Shown: positions 42,643 through 51,332, counted from the first letter of the stretch. The stretch is 64,000 nt of DNA from Deltaproteobacteria bacterium (GCA_016218975.1 JACRCO010000072.1:62001-126000); one strand, 5' to 3'. Notes: generated by a model not told the origin, from the letters alone. Program-made: numbers and translations.

Positions 42643-43104
42643 ATGACGGACCTCTGGCTTGTCCGGCATGGAGAGGCGGTGCCGGAGGACGTCGATCCCG
42701 CCCGCCCGCTTACCGCGGAAGGGAGCCGGGCGATCTCCGCGGCGGCTTACGTCATTGCAGGCAGGATGGGCAATCCCGATCTCGTCGCCGCAAGCGGGAA
42801 ACGCAGGGCTCGCCAGACTGCCGAGATTTTCGCGGCTGCCGCCGGATATCCCGGGGAAAATATAGTCGAAACGCCCGCCCTTTCCCCCGGGGCTTCGCCG
42901 GAAGCGTTTCTTTCGTTCCTCGAGGAGCACAAGGATAAGGGAACCGTCCTTTGCGCCGGGCACCTCCCGTCGATCGCCCTTTTCGCTTCCTTCCTGCTTT
43001 CCTCCGGAGATCCGATAAGGCTTGCCTTCGGACCCGGGACGGCATGCCACATCCGCCTTTCCGGCATCCGCCGCGGGGCAGGGGAATTGGCCCTTCTTTT
43101 ATAG
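42643..43104 (+). CDS. SixA-like phosphohistidine phosphatase
   Basis: 153-residue histidine-phosphatase-superfamily protein. The catalytic motif is LWLVRHGEAVPED near residue 4; the second conserved region AASGKRRARQTAEIF near 49 and the late histidine CAGHLPSIALF near 104 complete the active site. Short length and the pattern with RPLTAEG match SixA, which removes phosphate from histidine phosphotransfer proteins. Target here unknown. ATG 42643 begins at MTDLWLVRHG. A clear ribosome site is missing, so the start is placed by similarity. Confidence 0.88.
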   Translation: MTDLWLVRHGEAVPEDVDPARPLTAEGSRAISAAAYVIAGRMGNPDLVAASGKRRARQTAEIFAAAAGYPGENIVETPALSPGASPEAFLSFLEEHKDKGTVLCAGHLPSIALFASFLLSSGDPIRLAFGPGTACHIRLSGIRRGAGELALLL

Positions 43105-43259
43105 ATCAATCCGCGCGTTTTTCTGCAATAATTGGTCGGTCCGAACTCTATATTACATTATATTGTAATTTATTAGTTCTGTTTATTCCCTTATCATTGT
43201 GAGCCGATGACGTAGGTGGCGGCATTTTCTCCTTTCTATGCATAATCAACGAAAGGGTA

Positions 43260-43288
43260 TTGACATGCATTGTTCCTTTTGAAATGAT
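43260..43288 (+). promoter_or_regulatory. Sigma-70 promoter of the Ros/MucR-like regulator gene
   Basis: TTGACA at 43260-43265 (6 of 6), a 17-base spacer and AATGAT at 43283-43288 (4 of 6). The region upstream (43140-43190) is strikingly AT-rich, which is where MucR-type proteins often bind; autoregulation is inferred. Confidence 0.55.
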
Positions 43289-43317
43289 CAATGGCATATC
43301 AATACAGGAGGTTTCGA

Positions 43318-43746
43318 ATGGATAAGCGGGTTGTAATAGAGTTGACGGCGGAAATAGTTTCCTCTCACGCGTCGGTAAATGAAATGAGCAGGGAAGATCT
43401 CCTCGACGAAATTCAGGCGGTGTTTACGAAGTTAAGCTCTCTTGCCGGCGCAGAGGTGACGGAGGAAGCGGGTCCCGCGGAAGTAAAGCCTGCCGTCCCC
43501 GTGAATAAGGCATTCGGCGCCGACAAGGTCTTTTGTCTGGAATGCGGCAAGGGGTTTACGACGCTGAAAAAACACCTTGCCATAAGCCACAACCTGTCTC
43601 CGAAGGATTATAGAAAGAAATTCAATATTCCCGCCAAAACCCCGCTCGTGGCAAGGAACTATTCCGAATCCAAGAAGAAAATCGCGCAGAAACTCGGCCT
43701 CGCGGCGAAACTCGCCGAGGGCCGCAAAAAGCGCGCAAAAAAATAA
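43318..43746 (+). CDS. Ros/MucR-family zinc-finger transcriptional regulator
   Basis: 142-residue DNA-binding protein. A single prokaryotic C2H2 zinc finger is visible: FCLECGKGFTTLKKHLAISH near residue 75 (Cys-x2-Cys-x9-His-x4-His), followed by NLSPKDYRKKFNIPA, the usual Ros/MucR continuation. The lysine-rich tail EGRKKRAKK adds basic charge. The N-terminal about 40 residues are acidic-helical and probably oligomerise. ATG 43318 is fixed by AGGAGG at 43306-43311. Ros/MucR proteins are common in alpha-proteobacteria and also occur in deltaproteobacteria; targets here are unknown. Confidence 0.88.
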   Translation: MDKRVVIELTAEIVSSHASVNEMSREDLLDEIQAVFTKLSSLAGAEVTEEAGPAEVKPAVPVNKAFGADKVFCLECGKGFTTLKKHLAISHNLSPKDYRKKFNIPAKTPLVARNYSESKKKIAQKLGLAAKLAEGRKKRAKK

Positions 43747-43751
43747 TCAAG

Positions 43752-43834
43752 GGGACGGTCCTGTGAGAGGCTGAAAGTTCAACTGGTATTCCAACCGGGT
43801 TGGATGTTTCAGCGGTAGATCCCAGGACCGTCCC
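43752..43834. repeat. 83-bp nested palindrome (REP-like element), also a likely terminator
   Basis: Three nested inverted repeats share one centre: GGGACGGTCCTG (43752-43763) with its exact complement at 43823-43834; CTGAAA (43771-43776) with TTTCAG (43807-43812); and CCAACC (43791-43796) with GGTTGG (43798-43803). The GGGGACGG ends resemble REP-type elements mobilised by RAYT transposases; no transposase gene is near. TTTTT at 43837-43841 and a run of seven T at 43856-43862 after CCGCCC could make it terminate the regulator gene. Confidence 0.6.
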
Positions 43835-43965
43835 GGTTTTTCCGGATGACCGCCCTTTTTTTCTGAAACGACCTCCTTCATTCCTGCATATAGATGTACG
43901 AAGGATTCCTGCACGAAAAATTCGATCGTTGCATTACCAACGCCGGAGCGAAAGGGGATGAGGAG

Positions 43966-44544
43966 ATGGCATACGCCGCCAGGAACTACGAAAAGCTCAT
44001 CGGAATGGAAGGGTTCAGCGAAACTCTTCTGAAAAACCACTTCACCCTGTATCAGGGTTACGTGACCAACACGAACAAGCTCCTGGACAACCTGGGCGGG
44101 ATGCTCGCCGACGGGAAGACCGGCACGCCGGAGTACGCGGAGCTGAAGCGCCGTCTTGGGTGGGAGTTCAACGGAATGCGCCTCCACGAGTATTACTTCG
44201 AAAACCTCGGCGGAAAGGGCGGGATCGATGCCGGGGGCCGCCTCGGAAAGGCCCTCGCCGCGGAGTTCGGAAACGTCGAAAAGTGGGAGGCGGATTTCCG
44301 CGCCGCGGGAGCGATGCGCGGGATAGGCTGGGTCGTATTGTACCAGGACACCGTCGGAGGGCGATTTATCAACCAGTGGGTCAACGAGCACGATGTCGGG
44401 AATCCAGCGGGCGCGACGCCGATCCTCGTGATGGACGTCTTCGAGCACGCCTTCATGATCGACTACGGCCTGAAGCGGGCGGACTACATCGCATCCTTCT
44501 TCAAGAACATCGACTGGAAAGCGGCGGAGGGCCGCCTGAAATAG
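43966..44544 (+). CDS. sodB: Superoxide dismutase (Fe/Mn family, atypical active site)
   Basis: 192-residue Fe/Mn superoxide dismutase. Metal ligands appear as the His of LLKNHFTLYQGYV near residue 24, the His of NGMRLHEYYFENLGG near 75, and Asp/His of LVMDVFEHAFMIDYG near 161. Compared with E. coli SodB the first helix is one residue shorter and the second-sphere His of KHH is missing, and the residue four before the second ligand is Gly rather than Gln, as in Mn enzymes. Metal preference is therefore open. ATG 43966 fits the usual family length and has AAGGGG upstream; the longer frame from 43894 has no ribosome site. Confidence 0.85.
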   Translation: MAYAARNYEKLIGMEGFSETLLKNHFTLYQGYVTNTNKLLDNLGGMLADGKTGTPEYAELKRRLGWEFNGMRLHEYYFENLGGKGGIDAGGRLGKALAAEFGNVEKWEADFRAAGAMRGIGWVVLYQDTVGGRFINQWVNEHDVGNPAGATPILVMDVFEHAFMIDYGLKRADYIASFFKNIDWKAAEGRLK

Positions 44545-44593
44545 TTTTTTGACTCACGGCCGGGTTCGATTCGGGCTATTCTGGGATTTGCAC

Positions 44594-46543
44594 ATGGATT
44601 ACTATTCCCAGGGAAGCCTGGTCGCCGCGATAGTGGCCATTGCGATCGCGGGGTACCTGCGCGTTTGGGCGAGGAACGACAGGGAAGCGCTCGCCTTCGC
44701 GGACCTGTCGTTCCTCATTTTCCTTTGGTGCCTCCCCGAATATCTCTGGAAGACGCTGGGGTCCGATTTCTGGCACCGCGTTTCCCTCGCCGGCGTAATG
44801 TTCATCCCTCCATTCGCGTTGCGGTACAGCGGGACCGCCGTGAGGACGCGGCCGAAATGGTTTCGTGCGGCCATGGTCTCCGGAATGTGGATAAGTGGAG
44901 TGTTCCTGCTGACCATCTTCAGCGATCGGCTCCTCGCCTCTCCATGGTGGAACTACGCGGCGCTTCTTTATGTTTATCCGTGGCTGGGGCTTTGCCTGCA
45001 CATCGTCGTGCGGTACGGTTTCCGCGCGAACCCGTCTTCCGTCGAACGGAAGAAATTCCAGTTCCTTCTGGTGGGGGGAGGGATCGCGAGCCTCGTCGCT
45101 CCGCTGAATTTTCTTCCCGGGACGGGGGTCTACTTCCCCCCCCTTGCGGCGTTCGCCATACTGCTCTTCTTCTATTTCATGGCGACCGGGATACTGCACC
45201 TCCACTTCTTCGAGTTTCCCGACATCGTGGGGAGAGGGATCATACTGGTGATCCAGGTTTTCGCCTTCGCCGTCATCTTCGGCGTGCTGGAGGTGGCCTC
45301 CGGACGGAAGTTCTGGTTCCCCCTGGCCGGGGTCTTCCTGATCTCCTTTTTCCTGCTGACGTTCTATCCCGTCCTGATGCGGAAGCTGGGCGGGATCTCG
45401 TCCGACCTGCTTGTGCGGGAGTCGCGGGCGGTCCAAGCCCGGCTCGGGGACCTGGCGAAGCGGCTCGCCGAGTGTTCCTCCCTGTCCGAGGTCGCGGCCA
45501 CGGTGGAGGAGGGGCTTGCGCAGATCCCGTTCGTCGCCCGGGCGTCGCTGTGGATTCGTCCGGAGGGCGGAACGGACGAAGGGGTCGGATCGCTGCCGGT
45601 CCGCCCGGACGAGTACCTTCGCGCCTTCCAAAGGTTCGCGGGCAGGTTTCCGACGCTGCGCTTCATGGAGCACGGCGGTTCCCGCGCGGCGGACGTGGCG
45701 ATATGGGACGATTCCCGGGACGCTTCGTTTCCTGTTTTTTTGAGAGGGGAGTTCGTGGGTGCGGTGCTCTTCCACTGGAAGGAAAAAACACCGTCGGTCC
45801 GCGAGATGGAGCTTCTCCTTCCCTTCCTCGAAGGGATCGGGCTCGCCGTCGAGAATCTCCGTCAGAAGCAGCGGATCCGGCGAAGGGAACATTTCGCCAC
45901 CGTCGGAGAGCTGGCGGCGGGGCTGGCCCACGAGGTGCGCACCCCTGCGGGCGTGATCAAGGGGGCGGCCCAGTTCCTTTCCAGGGAGGCGGCGCCGAAG
46001 GACCGGGAGTTCCTCGACATCATCGTCGAAGAGGCGGACAGGCTGAACGGAGTAGTGACCGAATTCCTCGAATACGCCCGTCCGGTGGACCGGACTCCGG
46101 CGCGCATATCCCTGCGGGAGCCGGTGGAACGGGCAATGGTCCGCCTGCTCCGCGAAAGGGAAGGCAGGATGTCGCGCATCAAACACGGAGTGCACTTCGC
46201 CGAGCCGGTCCCCACGGTGAACGCGGACCCGGCCGAGATCGAGCGGGTCGTCTTCAATCTGCTGACAAACGCCGTGGAGGCGATGCAGGAAGGAGGGGAC
46301 CTCGCCGTGCGTGTCCAGGCCGGCGGAATGGAAGCGCGGATTTCAGTGGAAGACACCGGGACGGGAATCTCCGAAGAGGAGCGGCCCCAGATCTTCCGCC
46401 CGTTCTTCACCACCCGCGAACGCGGGGTGGGTATGGGGCTTGCCATATGCCGCCGGATCGTGGAAGAGAACGGCGGATCCATCGCCGTGGAAAGTTCCCC
46501 CGGCAAGGGAAGCCGGTTTATCATAAAGCTCCCGGGGGGATGA
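44594..46543 (+). CDS. Membrane-bound sensor histidine kinase
   Basis: 649-residue kinase. Residues 1-270 contain about eight hydrophobic segments (a multi-helix sensor, for example PLNFLPGTGVYFPPLAAFAIL). A GAF-like region follows (about 300-440, SSLSEVAATVEEGLAQIPFV). The H-box is GELAAGLAHEVRTPAGVI near 440 and the ATPase domain has NADPAEIERVVFNLLTNA near 543, DTGTGIS near 597 and GVGMGLAICRRI near 620. ATG 44594 begins at MDYYSQGS; a TTG at 44549 is possible but lacks a ribosome site. The adjacent sigma-54 response regulator is its probable partner. Confidence 0.9.
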   Translation: MDYYSQGSLVAAIVAIAIAGYLRVWARNDREALAFADLSFLIFLWCLPEYLWKTLGSDFWHRVSLAGVMFIPPFALRYSGTAVRTRPKWFRAAMVSGMWISGVFLLTIFSDRLLASPWWNYAALLYVYPWLGLCLHIVVRYGFRANPSSVERKKFQFLLVGGGIASLVAPLNFLPGTGVYFPPLAAFAILLFFYFMATGILHLHFFEFPDIVGRGIILVIQVFAFAVIFGVLEVASGRKFWFPLAGVFLISFFLLTFYPVLMRKLGGISSDLLVRESRAVQARLGDLAKRLAECSSLSEVAATVEEGLAQIPFVARASLWIRPEGGTDEGVGSLPVRPDEYLRAFQRFAGRFPTLRFMEHGGSRAADVAIWDDSRDASFPVFLRGEFVGAVLFHWKEKTPSVREMELLLPFLEGIGLAVENLRQKQRIRRREHFATVGELAAGLAHEVRTPAGVIKGAAQFLSREAAPKDREFLDIIVEEADRLNGVVTEFLEYARPVDRTPARISLREPVERAMVRLLREREGRMSRIKHGVHFAEPVPTVNADPAEIERVVFNLLTNAVEAMQEGGDLAVRVQAGGMEARISVEDTGTGISEEERPQIFRPFFTTRERGVGMGLAICRRIVEENGGSIAVESSPGKGSRFIIKLPGG

Positions 46544-46547
46544 GCCG

Positions 46548-47903
46548 TTGAGCGGAAAAATCCTGATCGCCGAAGACGACCGAAACCTTCGCCGCGTGCT
46601 GCGGGCGATGCTGGTGCGGGAAGGATACGACGTCGCGGAGGCGGCAGACGGCGAAGCCGCCGCCGCGTGGCTTGCCGGCCACTCCGCGGACGCGCTGGTG
46701 TCCGACATCCGGATGCCGAAGATGGACGGACTGGCCCTCTTCCGGCATTGCCTGGAACGGCACCCTTCCCTTCCCGTGATCCTGGTCACCGCCTACGGGA
46801 CGATCGGGGACGCGGTGAACGCGATCCGCGCCGGGGCCTTCGACTACATCACCAAGCCGTTCGACGAGGCGGAATTATTGCGCATCGTCGGAAACGCCGT
46901 CCGTACCGCGGCCGCCGACGAGGGGGCGGCCGGCGTCGGCGAATCGGCGGAGGAGTGGTTCGGCATGGTGGGACGCTCCCCGGTGTGGCTCGAGGTCCGC
47001 AAGGTGATCGAGAAGGCGGCCACCTCACCCTTCCCCGTCCTTATCACGGGTGAGACGGGGACGGGAAAGGAGCTGGTCGCGCGGGCCATCCACCGGATCA
47101 GCGGGCGCAGGGACGGTCCGTTCATAAAGGTCAACGGTGCGGCGATCCCGCCGACGCTGTGGGAGGCGGAAGTCTTCGGCTACGAGAAGGGGGCCTTCAC
47201 GGGCGCGGCGTACTCGAAGCCCGGACGGTTCGAACTGGCCGACGGAGGAACGTTCTTCCTCGACGAGGTCGGCGAGGTGCCGCTGCCCATGCAGGGGAAG
47301 CTCCTGAGGGTGCTCCAGGACCGGGAATTCGAGCGTGTCGGCGGGGTGAAGACTCTCACGGCGGACGCGCGGCTCATCTGCGCTTCCAACAGGGACCTGA
47401 AAAAGAGGATGGAGGCGGGCAAGTTCAGGGAGGACCTTTTTTACCGTATAAACGGAATACCGGTGCAACTCCCTCCCCTGCGGATGCGGCGGGAGGACCT
47501 GCGCCCCCTGGCGGAATATTTTCTGCAGAGAACCGGGGCAGAAATGGGGCTCGGACGCAAAAAGCTCACTGCCGAATCGGAGGAGATCCTCGAACGCTAC
47601 CCTTGGCCGGGCAACATCCGGGAACTGGAGAACGCCGTCGGAAGGGCCGTCGCCCTGTCGGAGGGAGAAGAGATAACCCCGCCCGATCTCTGCCTTGCGT
47701 TGGCCGATCTCGAGGGAGAGAATGCCTCTCCGGAGGAAGTGCGCTTCCACGAGTCCGTCCGCGAGCACAAGCGCGCCATTATCAGGCGCGCGATCCGCAG
47801 CGCAGGAGGCAACAAGACGAAAGCCGCGGAAACCCTGGGCCTTACGCCCACCTACCTGTCGCGATTGATCAGGCTCCTCGATGTGGAATCGAAGGAAGCC
47901 TGA
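46548..47903 (+). CDS. Sigma-54-dependent response regulator (NtrC family)
   Basis: 451-residue protein with a receiver domain (about 1-120; acceptor Asp in LVSDIRMPKMDG, Lys in YITKPFDE), a AAA+ domain with Walker [10 protein letters not shown] near residue 167 and the sigma-54 contact loop EKGAFTGAAYSK near 210, and a C-terminal Fis-type helix-turn-helix (NKTKAAETLGLTPTYLSRLI). Start is TTG 46548 after GGGGGGATG, 4 bases downstream of the kinase gene, so the two form a two-component system. Target promoters are not evident nearby. Confidence 0.94.
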   Translation: MSGKILIAEDDRNLRRVLRAMLVREGYDVAEAADGEAAAAWLAGHSADALVSDIRMPKMDGLALFRHCLERHPSLPVILVTAYGTIGDAVNAIRAGAFDYITKPFDEAELLRIVGNAVRTAAADEGAAGVGESAEEWFGMVGRSPVWLEVRKVIEKAATSPFPVLITGETGTGKELVARAIHRISGRRDGPFIKVNGAAIPPTLWEAEVFGYEKGAFTGAAYSKPGRFELADGGTFFLDEVGEVPLPMQGKLLRVLQDREFERVGGVKTLTADARLICASNRDLKKRMEAGKFREDLFYRINGIPVQLPPLRMRREDLRPLAEYFLQRTGAEMGLGRKKLTAESEEILERYPWPGNIRELENAVGRAVALSEGEEITPPDLCLALADLEGENASPEEVRFHESVREHKRAIIRRAIRSAGGNKTKAAETLGLTPTYLSRLIRLLDVESKEA

Positions 47904-47907
47904 AACC

Positions 47908-48396
47908 TTATTGCGCGTCTTCGGCCCTGGCGAGGTCCTTTTCTACCGCGGAGGCGAGGGAAAGCAGCTCGTCGGGAGTCGTGGCGAACATGTTGTTCGT
48001 TTCCCCCGCGGCGGGGTAGATCGACGCGAAACGGCGCAGCGAGAGATCCTGGTAGAGGGGAATTCCGGCGGGAAGAGCCACCGGCGATACGGCCCCCACC
48101 TTGAAACCGGTGTGCGTCGTCACGTCCTCGGGGCCCGCGAGACGGACCCTGCGACCTCCGCGCAGCGCCTTTACCTTTTTGAAATCCACGCGCCTGTCGC
48201 CTGAAATCACGACGACCACGGGCGATTCGTCGACCATGAGAAGGATCGTCTTCGCTATCTGTCCGACTTCCACGCCGAGCGATTGCGCCGCCAGCCCGGA
48301 ATTGTGCGTCGATTCGTCGAAGGTGCGGATCTCCTTCGAAAGCCCACGGGCCTCGAAGAACGCCCTTATCTCGTTCGCCCCGCGCGCTTCGATCAA
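47908..48396 (-). CDS. YbaK/EbsC-type aminoacyl-tRNA deacylase
   Basis: 162-residue single-domain protein of the YbaK/ProX family, which hydrolyses mischarged tRNAs. Seen: EIRTFDESTHNSGLAAQSLGV near residue 22, with the family's QIAKTILLMVD near 46 including the lysine needed for catalysis, VVVISGDRRVDFKKVK near 60 and GFKVGAVSP near 97. Start is TTG 48396, supported by GGGAGGCGGAA on this strand. It converges on the response regulator gene with a 4-base gap. Specificity (Cys-, Pro- or Ala-tRNA) is not clear. Confidence 0.85.
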   Translation of the reverse strand: MIEARGANEIRAFFEARGLSKEIRTFDESTHNSGLAAQSLGVEVGQIAKTILLMVDESPVVVVISGDRRVDFKKVKALRGGRRVRLAGPEDVTTHTGFKVGAVSPVALPAGIPLYQDLSLRRFASIYPAAGETNNMFATTPDELLSLASAVEKDLARAEDAQ

Positions 48397-48465
48397 GGAT
48401 TCCGCCTCCCGAACGGGTGCACCCGGAAATTCGGGTTTTTCGGCATCATGCTGCTAAAATAGCAT

Positions 48466-48490
48466 AACCCGCAATGATGAATTGCGGGTT
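48466..48490. promoter_or_regulatory. Perfect palindrome between divergent genes (operator or hairpin)
   Basis: AACCCGCAAT (48466-48475) and ATTGCGGGTT (48481-48490) are exact inverted repeats around GATGA. A second dyad, ATGCT/AGCAT, borders a TAAAAT (48455-48460) just upstream. The element lies between the ybaK-like gene and the ferredoxin-like gene at 48520, so it may bind a regulator of one or both. Confidence 0.5.
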
Positions 48491-48519
48491 CATCTACAGG
48501 CGGGGGAGGAGGAGCGGGG

Positions 48520-49323
48520 ATGATCCACGTATTCGATGTGGCGTTCATCGCAGGGACTCACGGGGCGCCTGTATGCGGGGCCGTCCCTGTGAAGGCGTTG
48601 CCTGAAAGGGCGGAGGAGATCGAGGGCATTCTTCCCGGCGCGCGGTCGGTGGTCGTTCTCGCCGCCCCGCACTCGCGCAGCGCCATCGGGTCGCGGAACG
48701 CGCAGGTCGCCCAGTACGACACGATACACGCTTACAATGAGACGGCAAGGGCGGCGCACACCGTGGCTTTGTGGCTGGAAAGAAAGGGCCACAGGGCGGT
48801 CGCGGTGCCCGCCTTCATCCCGATCGACATGTCGCCGCCGAAATACGGGATGCGTGGGGCGGTGGACTGGCGTGGCGCCGCAGTGGCCGCGGGGATCGGC
48901 AGTTACGGAGAGAACGGCCTGCTGGTCACAGGGGAGTTCGGTCCGGCGGTCCGCCTCGGCGGCGTGGTGACCGATGCGGATATTTCGGAAGGGAAGCCGC
49001 TTTCGGAACCGTTGTGCACGCACTGCATGCGTTGCGTCGAGGCTTGCCCGGCGGGTGCGCTCACCGGAAACGGAGCGATCGACAAACGGAAGTGCGGGGA
49101 CTTGATCTTCTCGGGCGGATACCGGGCATGGCGGGATTACCTTGTCGGCCTCATCGAGGCGACCCCGGAAAAACGGAAGGAGATGACCGCGAGCCGGATT
49201 TCCCTCGACCTATGGCAGAACTTCATGACGGGAAACTACTATTACTGCTTCGCCTGCCAGGCGGCGTGCCCTGTTGGGAAGCGCGTAAATGACGATGCCG
49301 TCGTCATGAATGCCGATGCCTGA
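48520..49323 (+). CDS. QueG-related [4Fe-4S] protein (COG1600-like)
   Basis: 267-residue protein related to the catalytic part of epoxyqueuosine reductase and reductive-dehalogenase-like proteins. Two Cys clusters are visible: CTHCMRCVEACPAGAL near residue 167 and CFACQAACPVGK near 242. Upstream, PAFIPIDMSPPKYGMRGAVDWR and AAGIGSYGENGLLVTGEFGP resemble the region that binds cobalamin in QueG. It is shorter than QueG and lacks its C-terminal HEAT repeats, so the substrate may differ. GGGGAGGAGGAGCGGGG precedes the ATG. It overlaps the next gene, a sigma-54 activator, by 14 bases. Confidence 0.65.
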   Translation: MIHVFDVAFIAGTHGAPVCGAVPVKALPERAEEIEGILPGARSVVVLAAPHSRSAIGSRNAQVAQYDTIHAYNETARAAHTVALWLERKGHRAVAVPAFIPIDMSPPKYGMRGAVDWRGAAVAAGIGSYGENGLLVTGEFGPAVRLGGVVTDADISEGKPLSEPLCTHCMRCVEACPAGALTGNGAIDKRKCGDLIFSGGYRAWRDYLVGLIEATPEKRKEMTASRISLDLWQNFMTGNYYYCFACQAACPVGKRVNDDAVVMNADA

Positions 49324-51046
49324 GAGCGGCGGGGAATTTCTCGGAGTAATCCTCGACTCCCTTTCCAGCGGGGTCCTCGCGATCGACCGGGCCGCCAGGA
49401 TCATCGCCTTCAACGACGCCGCCGCGCGGATCCTGGGAGTGCCCAGGGAGAAGGCGCTGGGGAAGGACCTGCTTTCGATCGTCCCCAATTCCGGGCTGGT
49501 CAACGTCCTGCGGACCGGGGTGCCGGAAGTGGGGCGCCCGCAGGCGATCGGGCACAGGACGGTCATGACGAACCGGTCCCCCATCTTCCGGAACGGCTCG
49601 CTGGCGGGAGCCGTTTCGATATTCCAGGACATCACGGAGACGGAAAAGATCTCCCGGGAGCTCGACTCCACGAAAGTGCTCGTTCACACACTGGAGGAGG
49701 TCCTTGCGGGGGCGGGCGAATGGATGGTGGTCGTGGACGCTTCGGGCGTTATCACGATGATCAGCGAGGCGTACGCGGAATTCAACGGCGTCAGCGTCGC
49801 CGGGGCCATCGGGAAGCACGTGACGGAGGTCATCGAGAACACGCGGATGCACGTGGTGGCGCGGTCCGGTTCGGCCGAGATGGGGGAAACGCAGACGATC
49901 CGCGGCCGGGACGTCATCGTGAACCGCATCCCGCTGAAGGACGGCGACCGCGTCGTCGGGGCTTACGGACGGGTAGTCTTCAAGGACGTGGAGCAGCTCA
50001 GGCAGCTTGCGGGGAAGCTGAACATCCTCGAGTCGAAGGTGAAGTACTACGAGGAGGAGCTGACGCACCTGCGGGGGGCGAAGTACACCTTCGAGAGCAT
50101 CGTCGGCAAGGGGCCTTCCATAGCGGCGGCGAAGGAAGAGGCGCGCCGGGCCTCCCGCACCGATTCGACGGTCCTTCTGCGGGGCGAGACCGGCACGGGG
50201 AAAGAGTTGTTCGCACACGCGATCCACGCGGCGGGGCAGCGGAGGAGCGGGCCGTTCATCAAGCTTAACTGCGCCGCCGTCCCTGCGGAGCTGCTGGAAT
50301 CCGAGCTTTTCGGTTACGAGGAAGGGGCGTTCACCGGGGCGAGGAAAGGAGGGAAGGCCGGGAAGTTCGAGCTGGCCCAAGGTGGGACGCTGTTCCTGGA
50401 TGAGATCGGCGACATGCCGATGCCGATGCAGGCAAAGCTGTTGCGCGTACTCCAGGAAAGGGAGGTGGAGCGCGTCGGAGGGACTTCCTCGCGGGATGTA
50501 GACATACGGATCATCGCGGCGACGGGCCGGCACCTCGAAGAGCTGGTGGGAGAGGGGGTGTTCCGAACCGACCTCTATTACCGGATCAACGTGATCCCCG
50601 TACACATTCCGCCGTTGCGCGACCGGAGAGAAGACATCCCGGAGCTCGCGGAGCATTTCCTTGCCAAAATTTCTTCGGACTCCGGCGAGCCCGGAAGGCG
50701 CCTTTCCGCGGAGGTGCTTGAAATCCTTTGCTCCTATTCATGGCCGGGAAACATACGTGAACTGCAGAACGTCCTCGAGCGGGCCGTCGCGATGTCCCGC
50801 GGAAACCTGCTCCTCCCCGAACACCTGCCGCCGCACCTGCTTCGGGCCGTTCCTGACGCGGGGAGGGCGGCACTTTCAGGGACGCTTGCCTCCGCCAAGG
50901 CCGAGACGGAGCGTAAGGCGATCCTGGCCGCGCTCAAGGCAACCGGCGGTAACAAGACGAAGGCCGCAGTCCTTCTCGGGATCCATCGAGTCAAATTGTA
51001 TGAAAAAATGAAGCGCCACGGCATCCCCCCCTCCCTGGAACACTGA
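49310..51046 (+). CDS. PAS-PAS-AAA-Fis sigma-54 transcriptional activator
   Basis: 578-residue activator without a receiver domain. Two PAS domains (about 10-115, [19 protein letters not shown]; and 132-235, [21 protein letters not shown]) are followed by a AAA+ domain with [11 protein letters not shown] near residue 294, [13 protein letters not shown] near 340 and [12 protein letters not shown] Fis-like helix-turn-helix ends the protein ([20 protein letters not shown]). It therefore senses a ligand directly and opens sigma-54 promoters. A matching -24/-12 element lies 240 bases downstream, in front of the transport and CoA-transferase operon, the probable target. Confidence 0.94.
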   Translation: MPMPESGGEFLGVILDSLSSGVLAIDRAARIIAFNDAAARILGVPREKALGKDLLSIVPNSGLVNVLRTGVPEVGRPQAIGHRTVMTNRSPIFRNGSLAGAVSIFQDITETEKISRELDSTKVLVHTLEEVLAGAGEWMVVVDASGVITMISEAYAEFNGVSVAGAIGKHVTEVIENTRMHVVARSGSAEMGETQTIRGRDVIVNRIPLKDGDRVVGAYGRVVFKDVEQLRQLAGKLNILESKVKYYEEELTHLRGAKYTFESIVGKGPSIAAAKEEARRASRTDSTVLLRGETGTGKELFAHAIHAAGQRRSGPFIKLNCAAVPAELLESELFGYEEGAFTGARKGGKAGKFELAQGGTLFLDEIGDMPMPMQAKLLRVLQEREVERVGGTSSRDVDIRIIAATGRHLEELVGEGVFRTDLYYRINVIPVHIPPLRDRREDIPELAEHFLAKISSDSGEPGRRLSAEVLEILCSYSWPGNIRELQNVLERAVAMSRGNLLLPEHLPPHLLRAVPDAGRAALSGTLASAKAETERKAILAALKATGGNKTKAAVLLGIHRVKLYEKMKRHGIPPSLEH

Positions 51047-51285
51047 CTCCCGTTAATTGGGATATATTGTGTAACTATTTAGTTATATGTTCTGTTTTAG
51101 GTACACATTCCTCTTCCCGCAAATAAACGAATGTTTTCCGATGGAGGAGTTGAAAGGCTGTGAAAAATGTAATGCTAATGGTACACTTATATCCTCTTGC
51201 GGTTGGTTGACAAAAAAATTGAAGGAGTAGAAAAACACTTTATTTATCGGTTATATACAATGCAACTTTTTTGGTCGCCGCCATG
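51047..51285. promoter_or_regulatory. AT-rich upstream region with two activator-site-like direct repeats
   Basis: This gene-free stretch is markedly AT-rich. Two similar elements start GGTACAC at 51100 and 51180; each continues to TCCTCTT and a CGC/GCGG end. They lie about 185 and 105 bases before the -24 element, the usual distance for sigma-54 enhancer sites. A TTGACA at 51207-51212 has no fitting -10 box. Confidence 0.45.
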
Positions 51286-51301
51286 TGGCATCTGCATTGC
51301 A
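51286..51301 (+). promoter_or_regulatory. Sigma-54 (-24/-12) promoter
   Basis: TGGCATCTGCATTGCA matches the consensus TGGCACG-N4-TTGCA with exact spacing: GG and GC are in place, the -12 element is perfect, and two bases of the -24 element differ. Transcription would start near 51312. The gene just upstream encodes a sigma-54 activator. Confidence 0.7.
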
Positions 51302-51332
51302 GCACGTTGTTTTACACGTTGATATTTTGTGG

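Noticed and set aside
48421-48440. ACCCG/CGGGT stem with T run as a terminator
   Set aside because: It lies upstream of both divergent genes, so there is no plus-strand gene for it to terminate; chance or leader structure is more likely.
51207-51235. TTGACA box suggesting a sigma-70 promoter for the MaoC operon
   Set aside because: No -10 hexamer at 16-18 bases; the -24/-12 element 79 bases downstream is a far better match.
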